A stretch of 64,000 nucleotides of DNA from an uncultured Lachnospiraceae bacterium (GTDB taxonomy: Bacteria > Bacillota > Clostridia > Lachnospirales > Lachnospiraceae), in the NCBI GenBank assembly GCA_900539175.1, contig UQAW01000015.1, positions 3,497-67,496 on the forward strand. Direction: 5' to 3'. Below, in pieces: positions 61,637-64,000 of the stretch (within the stretch, counting starts at the first letter, position 1; each line of letters begins with the position of its first letter). Under the pieces are notes generated by a model. That model made no database searches and was not told where the DNA came from. It saw nothing but the letters and a program-made list of their open reading frames with translations. The position numbers and the translations under genes were made by a program.

Positions 61637-63109
61637 ATGAAAATATTATCAGAAGGCTTATCATTGCAGGAAAAATTGAATATTCTGGCTGATGCCGCCA
61701 AATACGATGTGGCCTGCACTTCCAGTGGTGTAGACCGCAGGGGAAAGAAGGGGAGCCTGGGTAACTCCTGCGCCGCCGGAATCTGTCACAGCTTCGCTTC
61801 CGATGGCAGATGTGTCTCACTTTTGAAGATTCTGCAGAGCAATGAATGCGTATATGATTGCAAATACTGCCAGAATCGTGCCAGTAATGATCGTGTACGG
61901 ACAACCTTCACTCCCGAAGAAGTCTGCCGGCTGGTAATCGAATTCTATCGGCGTAATTATATCGAAGGTCTGTTTTTAAGCTCCGGTGTGTGTAAGAATC
62001 CCACTTACACCATGGAACTGATGTATCGTTCGGTTTATTTACTGCGTACACAGTACCATTTCAACGGCTATATCCATGTTAAAGCCATTCCAGGCGCTCC
62101 CCAGGAGTTATTGGAACAGATGGGATATCTGGCCGACCGCATGAGCATTAATCTGGAACTTCCCACTGCAGAAGGATTGAAAGAATTGGCTCCTCATAAA
62201 ACGCAGAAGGCCATTTTAAAACCCATGGGACAGATTCAAAGTCGAATTGCCAACTACCGTCTGTCTATCGGGAAAGACGCCCGTATGGAGCGCAGCAGCG
62301 GAAATCGTTATCTCTCGGGCACAATCTTCGACACCTCCCCGAAACGTGTGGAAGAGCAACACCATTATCCCCAGACACGTACTTACCAACCGCCGGCATC
62401 GGCCAGTCCGGCACCTTTCGTTCCCGCCGGACAAAGTACGCAGATGATCATTGGGGCTACCGATGAGAACGACTATCAGCTTCTTAGAACCACTCAGAGC
62501 TTATACCAGCACTACGATTTGAAGCGGGTTTTCTACTCCGCCTACGTTCCGCTGAATGAAGACTCCCATCTTCCTCCGCTGGATACTGCTCCTCCTTTAC
62601 TACGGGAACACCGCTTGTACCAGGCCGACTGGCTGCTGCGTTATTATGGCTTCCATGCCGAGGAACTGCTCAGTGCCGACCGCCCGAATTTTAATGTCCT
62701 GCTGGATCCAAAGTGTGACTGGGCGCTTCGGCATCTCGAATTGTTCCCTGTTGAAATCAACCGGGCCGATTATGCCACACTTCTGAAAGTTCCCGGTATA
62801 GGTACCAAATCTGCCATGCGGATCGTGAATAGCCGTCGAAGCGGAGCACTTACATTTGATGCTTTGAAAAAGATTGGTGTTGTCCTGAAAAGAGCCAAAT
62901 ACTTTATCACCTGTCAGGGACGGATGATGTATCATATCCGTATTCAGGAAGATTTTATCACCCGCCAGTTAATCGGTGAAGATCAGAAAAAGTCCTGGGA
63001 ACTGGATCACCCGCAGACTTATCGCCAGCTTTCGCTCTTCGATGATAACTTGTTTGCCGTAACCCCGGACACTGCCGATATTCAAAAAACAGTTTCAGGA
63101 CAACTCTGA
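61637..63109 (+). CDS. Putative DNA modification/repair radical SAM protein
   Basis: 490 residues. The radical-SAM cluster motif C71-V-Y-D-C75-K-Y-C78 is near the N-terminus, with extra cysteines before it (C-A-A-G-I-C-H). A helix-hairpin-helix DNA-binding segment (L-L-K-V-P-G-I-G-T-K-S-A) lies near residue 385. This matches the TIGR03916-type family that accompanies a DUF4130/UDG-linked partner. GAGGT precedes the ATG. It forms an operon with the next gene. The reaction is unknown. Confidence 0.88.
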   Translation: MKILSEGLSLQEKLNILADAAKYDVACTSSGVDRRGKKGSLGNSCAAGICHSFASDGRCVSLLKILQSNECVYDCKYCQNRASNDRVRTTFTPEEVCRLVIEFYRRNYIEGLFLSSGVCKNPTYTMELMYRSVYLLRTQYHFNGYIHVKAIPGAPQELLEQMGYLADRMSINLELPTAEGLKELAPHKTQKAILKPMGQIQSRIANYRLSIGKDARMERSSGNRYLSGTIFDTSPKRVEEQHHYPQTRTYQPPASASPAPFVPAGQSTQMIIGATDENDYQLLRTTQSLYQHYDLKRVFYSAYVPLNEDSHLPPLDTAPPLLREHRLYQADWLLRYYGFHAEELLSADRPNFNVLLDPKCDWALRHLELFPVEINRADYATLLKVPGIGTKSAMRIVNSRRSGALTFDALKKIGVVLKRAKYFITCQGRMMYHIRIQEDFITRQLIGEDQKKSWELDHPQTYRQLSLFDDNLFAVTPDTADIQKTVSGQL

Positions 63110-63152
63110 ACTGCATCAACGCAACAGTCTTACTATTTAACGAGGAAAATTT

Positions 63153-63908
63153 ATGATTATCTATACGTGTGATGACCGATTTGAAGATATGATGACCTGT
63201 ATCTATGACGCCTGGGCATCCAAACTGGGACATAAAAATATACGTCTGATGACAGAGCCTCTGGGAAATCTGGAATTGTTCTGTGAATACAGACACGTGG
63301 AGGCAGATCAGCAAAAAACAACAAATGTGATCCGTTCCATTCAGAATAAGATATCTTTTGAAGCCTACCAGATGGTATTCCGCTGCGCCGTATCCTGTAT
63401 TCCTGATAAATTAGACATCATTTATCGTTTTTTGCTCCTGGGATTCGCCTATGGCAGGAAAGTTCTCCATATGCTGCAGCATCCGGCAGTTATAGCTATC
63501 TTTGAAGTCAACCGCAAGGTACTCAACGAAGCTCATCTGTTCCGGGAATTTCTGCGCTTCACCAGTATGCAGGATAATGTACTTGTTGCCCACATAGAGC
63601 CTCACTCTGATGTACTGACATTTCTTGCACCCCAGTTTGCAGACCGGATGCCTTCCGAGAACTGGATGATTATTGATGACAACCGAAGAACCGCTGTGGT
63701 TCATCCGGCAGACTGTGACTTCTACCTTACTTCTTTATCAGCAGAAGAATTTGATAGACTGACAGATCTGGAAAATCCATTAGATCCGTTCGTAGAACTT
63801 TGGAAAGGATTTTTTGAAAACATCGGAATTGAAAAAAGAAAAAATTACCGCTGTCAGAGAAATCACATGCCCCTCTGGTATCGGAAACATGTGACAGAAT
63901 TTATGTAA
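63153..63908 (+). CDS. DUF4130 (TIGR03915-type) probable DNA metabolism protein
   Basis: 251 residues, 43 bases after the radical-SAM gene, with CGAGGAAAA before the ATG. The N-terminus M-I-I-Y-T-C-D-D-R-F-E-D-M-M-T-C-I-Y-D-A-W and the R-E-F-L-R-F motif near the middle fit the family partnered with this radical-SAM type; in other species it is fused to a uracil-DNA-glycosylase-like domain. The exact role is unknown. Confidence 0.88.
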   Translation: MIIYTCDDRFEDMMTCIYDAWASKLGHKNIRLMTEPLGNLELFCEYRHVEADQQKTTNVIRSIQNKISFEAYQMVFRCAVSCIPDKLDIIYRFLLLGFAYGRKVLHMLQHPAVIAIFEVNRKVLNEAHLFREFLRFTSMQDNVLVAHIEPHSDVLTFLAPQFADRMPSENWMIIDDNRRTAVVHPADCDFYLTSLSAEEFDRLTDLENPLDPFVELWKGFFENIGIEKRKNYRCQRNHMPLWYRKHVTEFM

Positions 63909-63927
63909 GAATATCAAGTATACAGAT

Positions 63928-64000
63928 ATGTCTGCTAACGCAGACATCACCATCCATGAAAGTCGATTGCTCCGCACTTTGTGCTCCCGCAATCGCCGCC
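63928..64000. repeat. Family B modular repeat, cut by the window end (B2)
   Basis: Starts ATGTCTGCTAACGCAGACAT and continues CATGAAAGTCGATTGCTCCGC, closely matching 11034-11095. It lies downstream of the DUF4130 gene and runs off the window. Confidence 0.75.

Overview
The window looks like a chromosomal segment of an anaerobic, spore-forming, low-to-moderate G+C Clostridia, most likely Lachnospiraceae. The reasons are two sporulation genes (spmA, spmB), a nine-subunit V/A-type ATPase, rubredoxin, DUF5702/DUF6382 Tad-type pilus proteins, and multidomain secreted glycanases. No species is claimed.

Layout. 1-6.9 kb: distal half of a Flp/Tad pilus cluster (two TadB/C-like membrane proteins, Flp pilin, DUF5702 protein, two TadE-like pseudopilins, prepilin peptidase, FHA protein). 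6.9-12.2 kb: YbaK, a membrane-anchored coiled-coil protein, a three-gene membrane/SH3-like operon, tRNA-Lys, trmB and dispersed repeats. 12.5-21.2 kb: V-type ATPase operon in the order H-C-I-K-F-E-A-B-D, ended by a strong terminator and followed by an A+T-rich gap with DnaA boxes. 21.8-30.5 kb: trxB, two lipoproteins, a DUF885 peptidase, rubredoxin, an ECF sigma/anti-sigma pair, a transglutaminase-like lipoprotein and spmB.

31.4-55.8 kb is the main accessory block. It reads as a mixed-linkage (beta-1,3/1,4) glucan utilisation locus. It has a lichenase-type GH16 with two CBM6, a GH3, an ABC sugar importer (lipoprotein plus two permeases), two GH94 phosphorylases (laminaribiose-like and cellobiose-like), an AraC regulator, a laminarinase-type GH16 with four CBM4_9-like modules, and a 2065-residue GH16/fibro-slime/SpaA/CBM protein followed by a small Cys-containing peptide. 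The inferred flow is: extracellular GH16 enzymes cut the polymer, the ABC system imports oligosaccharides, GH3 trims them, and the two phosphorylases split beta-1,3 and beta-1,4 disaccharides to glucose-1-phosphate and glucose.

56.4-64 kb: a Na/Pi symporter; a truncated second spmA 3' end; a possible small RNA; an RloA/RloB-like ATPase plus TOPRIM-like gene pair (a candidate defence cassette) lying against intact spmA; a MITE-like element with near-perfect terminal inverted repeats; and a radical-SAM/DUF4130 DNA-modification pair.

Two related families of short modular intergenic repeats occur across the window, one copy lying inside the V-ATPase operon. The strongest candidates for undescribed biology are: the RloA/RloB-like cassette bracketed by divergent spmA 3' ends; the GH16 protein with an internal cell-wall sorting signal; the giant GH16-fibro-slime fusion with its small downstream peptide; and the modular repeats.
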